Source of the DNA: Hydrogenophaga palleronii NBRC 102513
GTDB taxonomy: Bacteria; Pseudomonadota; Gammaproteobacteria; Burkholderiales; Burkholderiaceae_C
DNA length: 32,882 bases
Direction of reading: 5' to 3'
Assembly (NCBI RefSeq): GCF_001571225.1
Contig: NZ_BCTJ01000039.1
Coordinates: forward strand, 1-32,882
The stretch's first letter is position 1; each line of letters begins with the position of its first letter. Made by a program: the position numbers and the translations under genes. Shown piece by piece: positions 8,502 through 16,436 of this stretch. Under the pieces are notes generated by a model. It ran no database searches, had not been told where the DNA came from, and saw only the letters and a program-made list of their open reading frames with translations.

Positions 8502-8692
8502 GGCCGGCCTCTCGTGATGCCGGCGCGCGGCGGCGCCGCCTTGGGTGTGTGCAGGGCGCGCTGGCCGAAGGGCAGCAGTTGCTGGCGCGCCATCGCGCCC
8601 CAGCGTGCGCCCAGGCCAGGCGTGGCAGCGCCCGCGTTGCCACCGGCGTGCCGGCGATCGGCAGTCTGCGACACGAGGGCACCGTACAACAT
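8498..8692 (-). CDS. Small basic ORF coupled between flgI and flgJ, unknown function
   Basis: A 64-residue ORF that exactly fills the gap between flgI and flgJ. Its ATG overlaps the flgI stop (TGATG), and its TGA overlaps the flgJ start (ATGA). The end of flgI carries GAGGTGAT, a strong Shine-Dalgarno match at good spacing for this ATG. Counting by eye, about five in six codons end in G or C, in keeping with the neighbouring genes. The product is basic (eight Arg, one Asp, no Glu, no Cys), with no signal peptide or membrane span; the middle segment LGARWGAMARQQLLPFG is the most protein-like part. I do not recognise a family. It could be a genuine small flagellar protein, or an open frame kept only so that ribosomes pass from flgI to flgJ. 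Confidence 0.6.
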   Translation of the reverse strand: MLYGALVSQTADRRHAGGNAGAATPGLGARWGAMARQQLLPFGQRALHTPKAAPPRAGITRGRP

Positions 8693-9810
8693 CAGATCAC
8701 CTCAAGCTCGGCGTTCATCGCGCCCGAGGCCTTGATGGCCTGCAGGATCGCCAGCAGGTCTTGCGGCGTGGCGCCGAGCGAGTTGAGCGCGCGCACCACG
8801 TCGGAGAGTTGGGGCGCGGTGTCGAGCTTGATCAGCGAACCCTTGTCCTGGCTGATCTGGATGTTGGCCTTCTCCGCCACCACGGTCTGGCCGCCGGTGG
8901 ACAGGGCGTTGGGCTGGCTGATCACCGGCGTCGAGCTGATGCTCACCGACAGGTTGCCGTGCGAGACCGCGCAGGCACCGAGCGTGACGGCCTGGTTCAT
9001 CACGATGGAACCGGTGCGCGAGTTGATGATGACGCGCGCCATGGGAATGGTGGCGTCGAGCCGGATGTCTTCCACCCGGGCGAGAAAGCTCACGCGCTGG
9101 TTCGGGTCGGCCGGTGCGCGCAGGCGCACCACACGGCCGTCCACCGCGCTGGCCACGCCGGCGCCCATCACCTTGTTGATGGCATCGGTCACGCGGCTGG
9201 CGGTCTGGAAGTCGTTGGCGTTGAGGCCGAGGTCGATGGTTTCGCCGAGCGCAAACGGCGTCGCCACCGCGCGTTCAACCTGCGCGCCGCCGGGCACACG
9301 CCCCGCGCTCAGGTGGTTGATCTGCACCTTGCTGCCACCGGCCGAAGCGCCGGCACCGCCGACCAGCAGGTTGCCCTGGGCCAGCGCGTAGATCTCGCCA
9401 TCGGCACCCTTGAGCGGCGTGGTGATGAGCGTGCCGCCGCGCAGCGACTTGGCGTTGCCGACCGAGGACACGGTGACGTCGATGGTCTGGCCGGGCTGGG
9501 CGAAGGCGGGCAGCTGCGCGGTGACCATCACGGCCGCCACGTTCTTCAGCTGCATGTTGGCGCCCGGCGGCAGCGACAGGCCCAACTGCTGCAGGTAGTT
9601 GTTCAGGCTCTGCGCGGTGTAGGGCATCTGCGTGGTCTGGTCGCCCGTGCCGTCCAGGCCCACCACCAGGCCATACCCCGTCAGCTGGTTGCTGCGCACG
9701 CCTTGCACCGCCGCGATCTCCTTGATGCGGATCGCCTGCGCGCTGGCGGGCCAGGCGGCGAACACCGCACACAGCAGCATCAAGTTTCGGAAAAAGCGGT
9801 CGATAGTCAT
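8692..9810 (-). CDS. flgI: Flagellar P-ring protein FlgI
   Basis: A 372-residue periplasmic protein forming the P-ring around the rod in the peptidoglycan layer. It begins with a cleavable Sec signal (RNLMLLCAVFAAWPASAQA) followed by the highly conserved start IRIKEIAAVQGVRSNQLTGY. The conserved C-terminal LSDVVRALNSLGATPQDLLA is present. I chose the ATG that gives a normal signal peptide; in-frame ATGs 10 and 12 codons upstream are possible but add an unusual polar stretch. It follows flgH after a 134-bp gap with a palindromic repeat, and its stop overlaps the next small ORF. By family knowledge, FlgA assists its assembly. Confidence 0.95.
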   Translation of the reverse strand: MTIDRFFRNLMLLCAVFAAWPASAQAIRIKEIAAVQGVRSNQLTGYGLVVGLDGTGDQTTQMPYTAQSLNNYLQQLGLSLPPGANMQLKNVAAVMVTAQLPAFAQPGQTIDVTVSSVGNAKSLRGGTLITTPLKGADGEIYALAQGNLLVGGAGASAGGSKVQINHLSAGRVPGGAQVERAVATPFALGETIDLGLNANDFQTASRVTDAINKVMGAGVASAVDGRVVRLRAPADPNQRVSFLARVEDIRLDATIPMARVIINSRTGSIVMNQAVTLGACAVSHGNLSVSISSTPVISQPNALSTGGQTVVAEKANIQISQDKGSLIKLDTAPQLSDVVRALNSLGATPQDLLAILQAIKASGAMNAELEVI

Positions 9811-9856
9811 TTCAATGGTCCAGTTGGTCCGGAGCGACATCCCCACATGCAGGGGT

Positions 9857-9930
9857 GCCGCAGAACCGGCTTTGCCGGGCCGAAGGCGCCGACCCTAGAT
9901 GGGGTCGCTCGCCATGCGGCGGGGTTGACT
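9857..9930. repeat. GC-rich palindromic intergenic repeat, flgI-flgH gap
   Basis: Contains the core GAACCGGCTTTGCCGGGCC (9863-9881), a hairpin with arms CCGGC and GCCGG, followed by GAAGGCGCC and a G-run. The core recurs with one or two changes at 10692, 11615 and 30396, and inverted at 29265. Confidence 0.8.
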
Positions 9931-9944
9931 CATCATGCTTGGCT

Positions 9945-10649
9945 TTAGAAGGGGAGAACGGTCAAAAAGAACCGTGCCAACCAGCCAATTGCTTGCGCTT
10001 CGCCTTGCTGGCCCCGTCCACGCGACTCGATGCGCACGTTCGCCACCTGGGTCGAGGCGATCATGTTGCCGGGCCGGATCTGCTTCGGATCCACCGTGCC
10101 GGTGAAGCGCAGCACGTCCACGTTCTGGTTCACGCCGATCTGTTTCTCGCCCACCACCACCAGGTGGCCGTTGGGCAAGACCTCCTGCACCGTGGTGGTG
10201 ATGGAGCCGGAGAAGGTGTTGGCGTTTTCGGTTTCGCCATTGCCGGAGAACTTGTTCGACGAGTTCGCACCCACGTCGAGCTTGCCCTGCAGCGAACTGC
10301 CGCTGATGAAAGGCAGTGCCGACACACCACCCGCCACGCGGCCGCTGCGGTCCACGGAAGACGACGACTTCTGCGTGGCGTTGATGCGCTCGGTGATCTG
10401 CACCGTGAGGATGTCACCCGGCATGCGCGCACGCGGGTCTTCAAAAGCGGGCCGGTAGCTCACTGCCTGGAACAGGCTGCCGCTGGCGGCCTGGGTGACC
10501 GCAGGCGCGGCCACCGGTGCCTGCTGTGCGTAACGCACCGGCTGGGTCGGCGCCAGGTCCACCTGCGGCGTGCGCTGCAGCGTCTCGCAGCCGGTGGCCA
10601 GGAAGGCCAGAGCACAAAGGGCGATCAGCGAAAAAATGGAGCGGTTCAT
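9945..10649 (-). CDS. flgH: Flagellar L-ring lipoprotein FlgH
   Basis: A 234-residue outer-membrane lipoprotein forming the L-ring, the bushing through which the rod passes the outer membrane. The N-terminus is a lipoprotein signal with lipobox LATGC, placing the lipidated cysteine at residue 21. Conserved FlgH segments include RMPGDILTVQITERINATQ and the C-terminal GWLARFF. The open frame extends 32 codons upstream, but only this ATG gives the signal peptide. It lies between flgG and flgI in canonical order. The ribosome site is weak (GAAAG). Confidence 0.94.
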   Translation of the reverse strand: MNRSIFSLIALCALAFLATGCETLQRTPQVDLAPTQPVRYAQQAPVAAPAVTQAASGSLFQAVSYRPAFEDPRARMPGDILTVQITERINATQKSSSSVDRSGRVAGGVSALPFISGSSLQGKLDVGANSSNKFSGNGETENANTFSGSITTTVQEVLPNGHLVVVGEKQIGVNQNVDVLRFTGTVDPKQIRPGNMIASTQVANVRIESRGRGQQGEAQAIGWLARFFLTVLPF

Positions 10650-10679
10650 AAGGAGCTTTCGAGAGAGGTGTCTCCGCCC

Positions 10680-10762
10680 AGGCACACCGCGCAACCGGCT
10701 TGGCCGGGCCGCTGGTGTGGCCCCCTTGAGGGGGTCACGGCCCATGGGCCGTGGCGGGGGTG
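10680..10762. repeat. GC-rich palindromic intergenic repeat, flgH-flgG gap
   Basis: Contains CAACCGGCTTGGCCGGGCC (10692-10710), then a CCCCCTTGAGGGGG hairpin, then ACGGCCCATGGGCCGT, then a G-run just before the flgG stop. This three-hairpin layout matches the fuller copies elsewhere in the window. A terminator or attenuator effect between flgG and flgH is possible but not shown. Confidence 0.75.
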
Positions 10763-10763
10763 C

Positions 10764-11546
10764 TTACAGCTGGCTCAGGCGTTGCAGCATCTGGTCGGAG
10801 GTCTGGATGGCCTTGGAATTCATTTCGTAGGCGCGCTGGGTCTGGATCATGGTCACCAGCTCCTGCACCACGTTGACGTTGGAGCTTTCAACAAAGCCCT
10901 GCATCACCGTGCCCATGCCGGCCGAGCCGGGTGCGCCGGTGACCGGGTTGCCCGAGGCGAGGCTCTCGGTGTAGAGGTTCTGGCCCATGGGCTCCAGGCC
11001 GGCCGGGTTGATGAAGCTGGCCAGCTCGATGGTGCCGATCTGCTGCGGCGCCGGGTTGCCCGGCAGCTTGACGGTGACCACACCGTCGTTGGAGATGGTG
11101 ATGCTCTGCGCTTCGGCCGGCACCGTGATGCCGGCGGTGAGCGGGTAGCCGCTGTTGGTGACGATGCGGCCCTGCGCGTCGGGCTTGAAGCTGCCGTCGC
11201 GCGTGTAGCCGGTCGTGCCGTCGGGCAGCTCGATCTGGAAGAAGCCGTTGCCGTTGACCGCAACGTCCAGCACGTTGTCCGACTGCTGCATGTTGCCTTG
11301 CGTGAAGGTGCGCGAGGTGGCCACCGTGCGCACACCCAGGCCCACCTGCAGACCGGTCGGCAGCTCGGCCTGCTCGGCCGTGTTGGCGCCGACCTGGCGC
11401 AGGTTCTGGTACATCAGGTCTTCAAACACCGCGTTGGCGCGCTTGAAGCCGTTGGTGGAGACGTTGGCCAGGTTGTTGGAGATCACGTCCAGCTGCATCT
11501 GCTGTGCCTGCATGCCGGTCTTGGAAATCATCAGCGAATTGATCAT
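10764..11546 (-). CDS. flgG: Flagellar distal rod protein FlgG
   Basis: A 260-residue axial protein forming the distal rod, the usual length for FlgG. The N-terminal rod motif (VISNNLANVSTNGFKRA, residues 21-37) and the C-terminal ELVTMIQTQRAYEMNSKAIQ are diagnostic. The FlgG-specific insert near residues 45-60 (YQNLRQVGANTAEQAELPTG) is present, as expected for a straight, stiff rod rather than a flexible hook. An AAGGAAG ribosome site precedes the ATG. It is exported through the flagellar type III apparatus without a cleaved signal. Flanking gaps both carry palindromic repeats. Confidence 0.96.
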   Translation of the reverse strand: MINSLMISKTGMQAQQMQLDVISNNLANVSTNGFKRANAVFEDLMYQNLRQVGANTAEQAELPTGLQVGLGVRTVATSRTFTQGNMQQSDNVLDVAVNGNGFFQIELPDGTTGYTRDGSFKPDAQGRIVTNSGYPLTAGITVPAEAQSITISNDGVVTVKLPGNPAPQQIGTIELASFINPAGLEPMGQNLYTESLASGNPVTGAPGSAGMGTVMQGFVESSNVNVVQELVTMIQTQRAYEMNSKAIQTSDQMLQRLSQL

Positions 11547-11589
11547 GGTGTTCTTCCTTGTGTCAGTGAGGCCCGGTTCATCGGCTGCA

Positions 11590-11688
11590 GAAGCCCCGGT
11601 CCAGAGATACCGAGGAACCGGCTTTGCCGGGCCTCAGGTATCGCCCCCCTTGCAGGGGGGTGGCGCCGAAGGCGACGCGGGGGGTGTT
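11590..11688. repeat. GC-rich palindromic intergenic repeat, flgG-flgF gap
   Basis: The fullest copy. GATACCGAGG (11607-11616) pairs with CCTCAGGTATC around the core GAACCGGCTTTGCCGGGCC (11615-11633), giving a long near-perfect hairpin. It is followed by CCCCCCTTGCAGGGGGG, then GGCGCCGAAGGCGAC, then a G-run with TGTTCTTATC reaching the flgF stop. It fills most of the 143-bp gap. Confidence 0.8.
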
Positions 11689-11689
11689 C

Positions 11690-12427
11690 TTATCCATTCA
11701 TGCTCAGCAACTGGCTGGCGGTCTTGTCGTTGGTTTCGCCGTTCTGCAGCATGCGCATCTGCACCTCGAACTGGCGCGCCACGGCGATCATGCCGACCAT
11801 GGCTTCCATGGGGTTCACGTTGGAGCCTTCGAGCGCGCCGTCCTGCAGGCGGGCCACGTCGCTGGCCGGCAGCGGGTCGCCCTCGGGGCCGCGGAACAGG
11901 CCGTCCTCGCTGCGGCGCAGCGGGTTGTCGGCATCGGGCGTGACCATCTTCAGCCGGCCCACGTTCTGCGACGGCTGGTTGCCCACGCGCGTGCTCACGG
12001 TGCCGTCGCTGGCGATGTCCACGCGCGCGCCTTCGGGCACCACGATCGGGCCGCCGTCGCTCAGCATCGGCAGGCCCTGGCCGCTGACCAGCGTGCCGTC
12101 CTGGTTGACTTCGAGCGCACCGGCGCGGGTGTAGGCCTCGGTGCCGTCCAGGCCCTGCACCGCAAAGTAGGCGTTGTCGCGCGCGGCCACGTCGAGGTTG
12201 CGGCCGGTGGAGGTGATGGCGCCGGGCAGGTCGGAATGGCCGGGCGTGGCTTCGAGCGCAAACACCCGCGTGCTGGCGCCGTCGCCGCGCACCGGCACCG
12301 CGCGGAAGGTGGAGAGTTCGGCGCGAAAGCCCGGCGTGGACACGTTGGCCAGGTTGTTGGCCAGCACCTGCTGCCGGTACTGCGCGGCGTTGGCGCCGGT
12401 CATCGCGGTGTAGATCATGCGGTCCAT
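11690..12427 (-). CDS. flgF: Flagellar proximal rod protein FlgF
   Basis: A 245-residue axial protein of the proximal rod, of normal length. The N-terminal motif VLANNLANVSTPGFRAEL (residues 22-39) and the C-terminal PMEAMVGMIAVARQFEVQM mark the flagellar rod family; the start MDRMIYTAMTGA is typical of FlgF rather than FlgG. An AAGGAG ribosome site lies before the ATG. It follows flgE closely (37 bp), so the two are probably co-translated from one message. Exported by the flagellar type III pathway. Confidence 0.95.
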   Translation of the reverse strand: MDRMIYTAMTGANAAQYRQQVLANNLANVSTPGFRAELSTFRAVPVRGDGASTRVFALEATPGHSDLPGAITSTGRNLDVAARDNAYFAVQGLDGTEAYTRAGALEVNQDGTLVSGQGLPMLSDGGPIVVPEGARVDIASDGTVSTRVGNQPSQNVGRLKMVTPDADNPLRRSEDGLFRGPEGDPLPASDVARLQDGALEGSNVNPMEAMVGMIAVARQFEVQMRMLQNGETNDKTASQLLSMNG

Positions 12428-12464
12428 GCGGGGCTCCTTCTTTCAGTTCGGGCGCGAGGCTCGA

Positions 12465-13679
12465 TCAGCGCATGTTGAGCAGCGTGCTCAACACCTGGTC
12501 CTGCGTCTTGATGGTCTGCGCGTTGGCCTGGTAGGTGCGCTGCGCGGTCATCATGTTGACCAGCTCGGCGGTGATGTCCACGTTGGAATCTTCCAGCGCG
12601 CCCGAACGCAGCGCGCCGAAGTTGCCGGTGCCGGGTTCGCCGTGCAGCGGCGTGCCCGAGGTGTAGGTGGCCGCCCAGTTGCCGCCGCCGGTGGGTTGCA
12701 GGCCCTGCGGGTTGCGGAAGTTGACCAGGGCGATCTGGCCCGCGGCGCGCGTCTCGCCGTTGGAGTACTGGCCGGTGACCATGCCGTCCGAACCGATCTT
12801 CAGGCCCAGGAACTGGCCGGGCGCGTAGCCGTCCGGGTCCAGGTCGCTGACGGCGAAGTTGGTGCCGAACTGCGTCGCGCCGTTGAAGTCGAGGGTGACG
12901 TTGAAGTTCAGCGTCGGGTCGTTGGGCGAGGTCAGGGTGAGCGGCGGAATGACGGAGGCCGGATCGAGCGAGCCATCGGGCATGAAGTTCAGCACGAAAG
13001 GCGTGGACAGGGCGGGATCGGCGCCGTTGACACCGGTATACACGTTCCACTGGTTGTTGCCGATCTTCTCGAAGCTCAGGGCCACCGGCACTTCCAGGCC
13101 TTGCGGGTCGTACGCGATCAGCGAGGTGCCATAGGTCGACAGCGGCGTGGGCGGTGTCTGCGTGGAGGCCACCGGCGCGCGCGCGTCCAGGTTGAACTCG
13201 GCCACGATGTTGGAGGTCTGCCGCGCCGGAATCGGGCCGCCCGTGGGCAGGCGCAGCGGCTGCGAGTCGAAGCTCAGGCGCGTGCCGTCGGGCGAGGTCG
13301 GGTAGCCCATGAGGTTGGCACCGTTGTTGGTGATGATGTTGCCGCTGGCGTCGAGCTTGAACATGCCGGCACGGCTGTAGGCCACCGAGCCGTTGGGCAT
13401 GGTCAGCTCGAAGAAGCCCGATCCGTTGATGGCCACATCCATGTCGTTGCCGGTGACGGAGATGTTGCCCTGCGTGAACTGCTGCGACACGGTGGTGAGC
13501 GCCACGCCGATGCCCGAGTTCACACCGCCGGCGGCGTTGATGGAGCTGGCGTAGAGCTCGCCGAATTCACCGCGCGAGCTCTTCATGCCCACCGTGTTGG
13601 CGTTGGCGATGTTGTGGCCGATCACGTCGAGGTTGCGGCTGGCGCTGTTCAGGCCCGAGAGTCCTTGCTGGAATGCCAT
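12465..13679 (-). CDS. flgE: Flagellar hook protein FlgE
   Basis: A 404-residue protein whose polymer forms the curved hook, the universal joint outside the cell. The N-terminal motif (LDVIGHNIANANTVGMKSSR, about 18-37) and the C-terminal ELVNMMTAQRTYQANAQTIK are clear, and the length matches enterobacterial FlgE. The AAAGGA ribosome site is well placed. It follows flgD, which encodes the hook cap needed for its assembly, and precedes flgF. Confidence 0.96.
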   Translation of the reverse strand: MAFQQGLSGLNSASRNLDVIGHNIANANTVGMKSSRGEFGELYASSINAAGGVNSGIGVALTTVSQQFTQGNISVTGNDMDVAINGSGFFELTMPNGSVAYSRAGMFKLDASGNIITNNGANLMGYPTSPDGTRLSFDSQPLRLPTGGPIPARQTSNIVAEFNLDARAPVASTQTPPTPLSTYGTSLIAYDPQGLEVPVALSFEKIGNNQWNVYTGVNGADPALSTPFVLNFMPDGSLDPASVIPPLTLTSPNDPTLNFNVTLDFNGATQFGTNFAVSDLDPDGYAPGQFLGLKIGSDGMVTGQYSNGETRAAGQIALVNFRNPQGLQPTGGGNWAATYTSGTPLHGEPGTGNFGALRSGALEDSNVDITAELVNMMTAQRTYQANAQTIKTQDQVLSTLLNMR

Positions 13680-13756
13680 GGTGATGTCCTTTGGGGGAAA
13701 AAATCGGTGGGGTGATCGCGGTGCGTTGCGGTACGTTGGCCGTGCGCTTCAGGCGT

Positions 13757-14419
13757 TCACATGAACGCCAGCACGTCGTTGTAGGCGCGGGTGGTGCCGT
13801 CCTGCAGCAGCATGTAGATGGAGCCGCCGGAGAAGCTCACCGAGTCGACCGAGATGCGCTGCAGCGACACCGTGTCCACGCCGGTGTTGCCATCGAGCGC
13901 GCGCACCTTGAAGCCCTTGACCTTGGACGGATCGAGGCCCTCGGTATCCCAGTTGAAGCCGTGCAGGCCGGGCCCGAGCGCGCCCATGTCGACAGTGCCG
14001 AGCACTTCGCCGTTGGTGCCCATGATGTCGACCTTCACGTCGGTGGCCTTGGCATCGAGCGAGAACGCGGCCTTGCCCTGGCCGTTCTTGAAGGTCAGTT
14101 GGTCGCCGGGCAAGAGCGCCTCGCGGCCGATCAGCGAGGTGCCCTGCAGCGCGGTGAGCGAAGAGAACTGCGCCGCCATGCCGGAGAGCGTGGCGTTGAG
14201 TTCCTGGATGCCGCTGACCGTGTTGATCTGCGCCATCTGGGTCGTCATCTGCGCGTTGTCCATCGGGTTGAGCGGATCCTGGTTGTTCAACTGCGCCACC
14301 AGCAGCTTCAGGAACCGGTCCTGCGAAGCCTTCGGGTCCATGCTGTTCTTGGCCGAGGTGCCGGTGGTGCTGCCCACGGCGGTGCCCAGGTTGCTGAGAT
14401 CGAGCGGGGTCATGAACAT
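13757..14419 (-). CDS. flgD: Flagellar hook cap and assembly protein FlgD
   Basis: A 220-residue scaffold at the tip of the growing hook, where it directs FlgE addition and is later replaced by FlgK. The conserved N-terminal segment QDRFLKLLVAQLNNQDPLNP followed by a DNAQMTTQMAQI stretch is diagnostic. The C-terminal part has the Tudor/FNIII-like pattern expected (for example PGLHGFNWDTEGLDPSKVKG). Two ATGs lie two codons apart; the first is closer to a GGAAAG ribosome site. It sits 26 bp after flgC and 77 bp before flgE. Confidence 0.95.
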   Translation of the reverse strand: MFMTPLDLSNLGTAVGSTTGTSAKNSMDPKASQDRFLKLLVAQLNNQDPLNPMDNAQMTTQMAQINTVSGIQELNATLSGMAAQFSSLTALQGTSLIGREALLPGDQLTFKNGQGKAAFSLDAKATDVKVDIMGTNGEVLGTVDMGALGPGLHGFNWDTEGLDPSKVKGFKVRALDGNTGVDTVSLQRISVDSVSFSGGSIYMLLQDGTTRAYNDVLAFM

Positions 14420-14445
14420 GGTTCAGGTCTTTCCAAAAGGCGGGC

Positions 14446-14850
14446 TCACTGGCCCATCTGCAGGGTCTTGAGCAACAGCGACTTGGCCGTGTTCATGACC
14501 TCGACGTTGTTCTGGTACGAACGCGAGGCCGAGATCATGTTGACCATCTCCTCCACCGGGTTCACGTTGGCGTGGGTCACATAACCTTCGGCGTCGGCGC
14601 TGGGATGCGAGGGGTTGTGCACGCGGCGCCCGGGTGCATCGCTCTCCAGGATGTTCTGCACCTTCACGCCGGCACTGCCGTCGCTGCCCATGGGCACGGT
14701 CTGGAACAGGATGTGGCGCGCCTTGTAGGTCTGCCCGTCGGGGCCGGCCACGGCGTCGGCGTTGGCCAGGTTGCTGGCCACCACGTTGAGGCGCTGGGAC
14801 TGCGCGCTGACCGCACTGCCCGAGACGTTGAAGATGGAGAACATCGACAT
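14446..14850 (-). CDS. flgC: Flagellar proximal rod protein FlgC
   Basis: A 134-residue rod protein, the normal size. The N-terminal LNVVASNLANADAVAGPDG carries the rod signature (about residues 23-41), and the C-terminal VNPVEEMVNMISASRSYQNNVEVM is highly conserved. AAAGGAA precedes the ATG at good distance. It is 17 bp downstream of flgB, as in most flgBC pairs. Forms part of the proximal rod inside the MS-ring/periplasm after type III export. Confidence 0.96.
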   Translation of the reverse strand: MSMFSIFNVSGSAVSAQSQRLNVVASNLANADAVAGPDGQTYKARHILFQTVPMGSDGSAGVKVQNILESDAPGRRVHNPSHPSADAEGYVTHANVNPVEEMVNMISASRSYQNNVEVMNTAKSLLLKTLQMGQ

Positions 14851-14867
14851 GACCGATTCCTTTCAAG

Positions 14868-15299
14868 TCATTGGCCGGTGATGGCACTCAGCATGGTCTT
14901 CACATGGCCATTGATGAACCGCAGCGTGGACTCGTAGCGCACGCTGTTGTCCACGAAGTTGGCGCGCTCGCGGTCGAGGTCGACCGAGTTGCCGTCCTGG
15001 CTGGGCTGGGTCTGCACCGCGTACGCCAGCTTGGCGCTGTCGCCGGTGCGGGCACCGCTGCCGGCGGCCACACCACCCAGGTTCATGTGTTGCGCGTGCG
15101 TGGCGGTGATGGCGGCACCACCCGAGGTGCCCGACAGGCCGGAGGCGTTCTTCAGCGCCTGGGCAAAGTCAAAATCGCGCGCGACATAACCCGGCGTGTC
15201 GGCGTTGGCGATGTTGCTGGCAATGGTCTGCTGGCGCTGCGAGCGCAGCAGCAGGGCGTTGGCATGGAAGTCCAGCCGTCCGGTCATCTGTTCCAGCAT
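14868..15299 (-). CDS. flgB: Flagellar proximal rod protein FlgB
   Basis: A 143-residue rod protein that heads the flgBCDEFGHIJKL operon. The rod motif QQTIASNIANADTPGYVARD is present near residues 25-44, with a conserved C-terminal FVDNSVRYESTLRFINGHVK. The frame stays open 38 codons upstream, but only this ATG gives a normal FlgB start (MLEQMTGRLDFHANAL). It is divergent from flgA, with a 260-bp shared control region, the usual arrangement for FlhDC-regulated flgA/flgB promoters. Confidence 0.95.
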   Translation of the reverse strand: MLEQMTGRLDFHANALLLRSQRQQTIASNIANADTPGYVARDFDFAQALKNASGLSGTSGGAAITATHAQHMNLGGVAAGSGARTGDSAKLAYAVQTQPSQDGNSVDLDRERANFVDNSVRYESTLRFINGHVKTMLSAITGQ

Positions 15300-15559
15300 G
15301 TTCAACTCCAGCGGGGTGGGTGGGACGGTGGCGGCGGACCTGTAGCGGACGCGCCCGACACCGGGGGTTGAACGAATTATGGAAATCTTGAGGGTTGGCA
15401 ATGGCCGGAACAAGCGCCGCTTTGCAAGTCATTTCCCCGCTTTGCCCGCACCACCCTGCCCCTACAGTGGACGCCTGAACACATGGCTCTGCCCTCCTCT
15501 CACATAGATAGATAGAGATGGAGCAGCGCCCCTGTACCGCCCTTTTCCTGGAGACCGCC
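15300..15559. promoter_or_regulatory. Divergent control region between flgB and flgA
   Basis: A 260-bp gap that must contain the promoters of the flgB-L operon (minus) and flgA (plus). In the family these are FlhD4C2-activated sigma-70 promoters. On the minus strand, CATAAT (15376-15381 read in reverse) is a possible -10 element with no good -35, as expected for an activated promoter. I could not assign an FlhDC box with confidence. On the plus side ATAG repeats three times at 15504-15515, just upstream of flgA. Confidence 0.5.
15504..15515 (+). repeat. Tetranucleotide repeat (ATAG x3) upstream of flgA
   Basis: Three perfect ATAG units, followed by a further AGATGG, 45 bases before the flgA start. 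Three units are too few to suggest efficient slippage. It is noted because simple repeats are otherwise rare in this GC-rich window. Confidence 0.6.
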
Positions 15560-16303
15560 ATGCGAACCGCTCCCTTGCGCCACCTCTTGCAGGCCCTGCG
15601 GCAAACGCTGCTGCTCGCCTGCGCGTGGGCGCTGGGCGCGGGGGCGGCCTTCGCGAGCGACACCACCGCCGAGCTGGAAAAGACCGCACGCGACTGGCTG
15701 CAGCCGGCACTGGACGCCGCCCTGCCGCAGGACGCCAGCTTTCCGCTGCGCACCGAGGTCGTGATGGGTTCGCTCGACAGCCGCCTGCGGCTGGCGCCCT
15801 GCGCCCGGGTCGAGGCCCACCTGCCACCCGGCTCCCGCCTCTGGGGCCGCAGCCGCATCGGCCTGCGCTGCGTGGAAGGCCCGCGCCGCTGGAACGTCTA
15901 CGTGCCGGTCACCATCAAGGCCTTCGGCCCGGCCTGGGTGGTCAAACGCCCGGTGGACGCCGGCGCCACCCTGAGCCAGGACGACGCCGAACTGGCCGAG
16001 GTCGACTGGGCCGCCCATCCTTCGGGCGTGCTGGCCCGGGCCGACATGTGGGTTGGCCAGCAAACCGCCTTTGCCCTCACCCCGGGCCTGACCCTGCGCG
16101 AAAACGCGGTGCGCCCGCAGCGCGCCTTCGGCGCTGGCGACCAGGTGCGCGTGAACAGCAGCGGCAGCGGTTTCAGCATTTCCGCCACCGGACTGGCGCT
16201 CACCGCCGGCCTGGTGGGACAATCCGCCCGCGTCCGCCTGCCGGGTGGACGGGTCATCACAGGGCTGGTGCAACCAGACCAGACGGTGGAGATCGCCCTT
16301 TGA
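15560..16303 (+). CDS. flgA: Flagellar P-ring chaperone FlgA
   Basis: A 247-residue periplasmic chaperone for P-ring (FlgI) assembly. It has a Sec signal peptide (hydrophobic residues about 12-31 ending GAAFA), then an SAF-like domain with PVTIKAFGPAWVVKRPVDAG and the conserved C-terminal GQSARVRLPGGRVITGLVQP. I chose this ATG because TGGAG lies 7 bases upstream and the signal peptide follows; an in-frame ATG 14 codons earlier is less likely. It is divergent from flgB and precedes flgM, the usual flgAMN order. Confidence 0.92.
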   Translation: MRTAPLRHLLQALRQTLLLACAWALGAGAAFASDTTAELEKTARDWLQPALDAALPQDASFPLRTEVVMGSLDSRLRLAPCARVEAHLPPGSRLWGRSRIGLRCVEGPRRWNVYVPVTIKAFGPAWVVKRPVDAGATLSQDDAELAEVDWAAHPSGVLARADMWVGQQTAFALTPGLTLRENAVRPQRAFGAGDQVRVNSSGSGFSISATGLALTAGLVGQSARVRLPGGRVITGLVQPDQTVEIAL

Positions 16304-16369
16304 GCCCGGCAACCCCCACGACCCGCCGCCGCCCAGGCCGCAGGCCCGAACTCAGTGCACAAAAATGCT

Positions 16370-16396
16370 TAAAGTTCGTGGCCCCCGGGTCGATAG
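16370..16396 (+). promoter_or_regulatory. Sigma-28 (FliA) promoter for flgMN
   Basis: TAAA at 16370-16373, a 15-base spacer, then GTCGATAG at 16389-16396. The enterobacterial sigma-28 consensus is TAAA-N15-GCCGATAA, so the -35 and spacing are exact and the -10 matches at six of eight positions. It lies 41 bases upstream of the flgM ATG. This fits the known class III control of flgM, whose product inhibits FliA. Confidence 0.75.
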
Positions 16397-16436
16397 TTCT
16401 TTCACATCACCCTGAGTACGGGGTTTGGAGCGTGAA

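Noticed and set aside
9811..9846. Longer FlgI start
   Set aside because: The extra residues precede a normal signal peptide and lack support; the internal ATG gives the family-standard N-terminus.
5521..11688. Repeated palindromes as a CRISPR array
   Set aside because: The copies are separated by whole genes, vary in orientation, and there are no regular spacers or cas genes.
5405..12134. Long plus-strand open frames opposite flgK-flgF
   Set aside because: Each mirrors conserved flagellar genes on the minus strand; composition is the usual antisense type and no family features are visible.
15504..15515. ATAG repeat as a phase-variation switch for flgA
   Set aside because: Only three units and outside the reading frame; too short to expect frequent slippage.
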